A stretch of DNA of 64,000 bases from Flavivirga eckloniae (GTDB lineage: Bacteria; Bacteroidota; Bacteroidia; Flavobacteriales; Flavobacteriaceae), in assembly GCF_002886045.1 (NCBI RefSeq), contig NZ_CP025791.1, positions 2,557,001-2,621,000 on the forward strand, read 5' to 3'. A program made the translations under genes and the position numbers. Below are positions 63,863 through 64,000 of the stretch, one piece after another (the first letter of the stretch is position 1; every line of letters starts with the position of its first letter). The notes beneath the pieces are model-generated. The model saw only the letters and a list, made by a program, of their open reading frames with translations. It had not been told where the DNA came from and did no database searches.

Positions 63863-64000
63863 ATGCCAATCACGAAACTCACAGAAGAATTTCTGCCTGC
63901 ATTCATTTATATTACAGACCAAATATTGGCTGAAGAGGATCCTATTGACTATAAAAAAATAGCAGAAGAAGGTGTACCTGCTAAAAAAGAAATTGATGTC
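63863..64000 (+). CDS. Start of an unrecognised gene, runs off the window
   Basis: ATG 63863 opens a frame of at least 46 codons (MPITKLTEEFLPAFIYITDQ, then ILAEEDPIDYKKIAEEG...). A TACATTTG box matching TAnnTTTG stands at 63851-63858, only 4 bases before the ATG, so the real start may be further downstream. No domain is visible in this short part. Confidence 0.5.
   Translation, partial: MPITKLTEEFLPAFIYITDQILAEEDPIDYKKIAEEGVPAKKEIDV

Noticed and set aside
1-64000. CRISPR array or IS element
   Set aside because: No regularly spaced direct repeats, cas genes or DDE transposase frames were seen on either strand.

Overview
The window comes from a low-GC member of the Bacteroidetes, most likely family Flavobacteriaceae. 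Evidence for this is the pair of SusC/SusD loci driven by ECF sigma/FecR pairs, the many Bacteroidetes-type lipoproteins, the TTG...TAnnTTTG promoter pattern, tRNA genes without an encoded CCA, PafA-type alkaline phosphatase, and short SSB and slipin fragments typical of flavobacteria.

Layout. (1) 1-2870 is the right end of an integrated element: a Rep-like winged-helix protein, a 58-residue small protein and a large serine recombinase whose last codons run into a tRNA-Phe gene. (2) 2870-23119 is core chromosome: tRNA-Lys/tRNA-Phe, a TPR protein, two candidate small RNAs, the nitrogen assimilation cluster gltBD / porin-glnK-amt, PEP carboxylase, an unrecognised Cys-rich TIM-barrel-like protein, and nadA-nadB. 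(3) 23177-43746 holds two paralogous surface-nutrient loci (ECF sigma, FecR, SusC with STN domain, SusD, small lipoprotein). The right copy also carries a TIG/DNRLRE surface lipoprotein, a PPP-type phosphoesterase lipoprotein and a PafA alkaline phosphatase, which points to uptake of an organic phosphate compound. The left copy has decayed: remnants of the TIG/DNRLRE and probably the phosphoesterase genes remain beyond its last intact gene. (4) 43830-57377 is an accessory region. It starts in the 3' half of an ssb gene cut by a second serine recombinase and ends at a 3' fragment of a slipin/SPFH gene. It holds a VirD4/HerA-like ATPase with a fused nuclease-like domain and its membrane partner, a divergent frameshifted VirD4-like ATPase, RadC, a D12 adenine methyltransferase, an exported protein/metalloprotease pair, a dead recombinase, and a three-gene toxin-antitoxin-chaperone (HigB/HigA/SecB-like) module with a perfect palindromic operator. 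(5) 57567-64000 is ordinary chromosome: VWA-TPR protein, M48 protease, a two-component system with a TPR sensor kinase, a tiny lipoprotein and the start of an unrecognised gene.

The two serine-recombinase elements share design features. Both recombinase ORFs cross the attachment junction and borrow their stop codon from the target (tRNA-Phe, ssb). A family of ~60-residue proteins occurs in both regions, and a 19-base promoter-like block (positions 846 and 50739) occurs in both. No relaxase, no complete type IV secretion apparatus, no CRISPR array and no IS transposase was seen.
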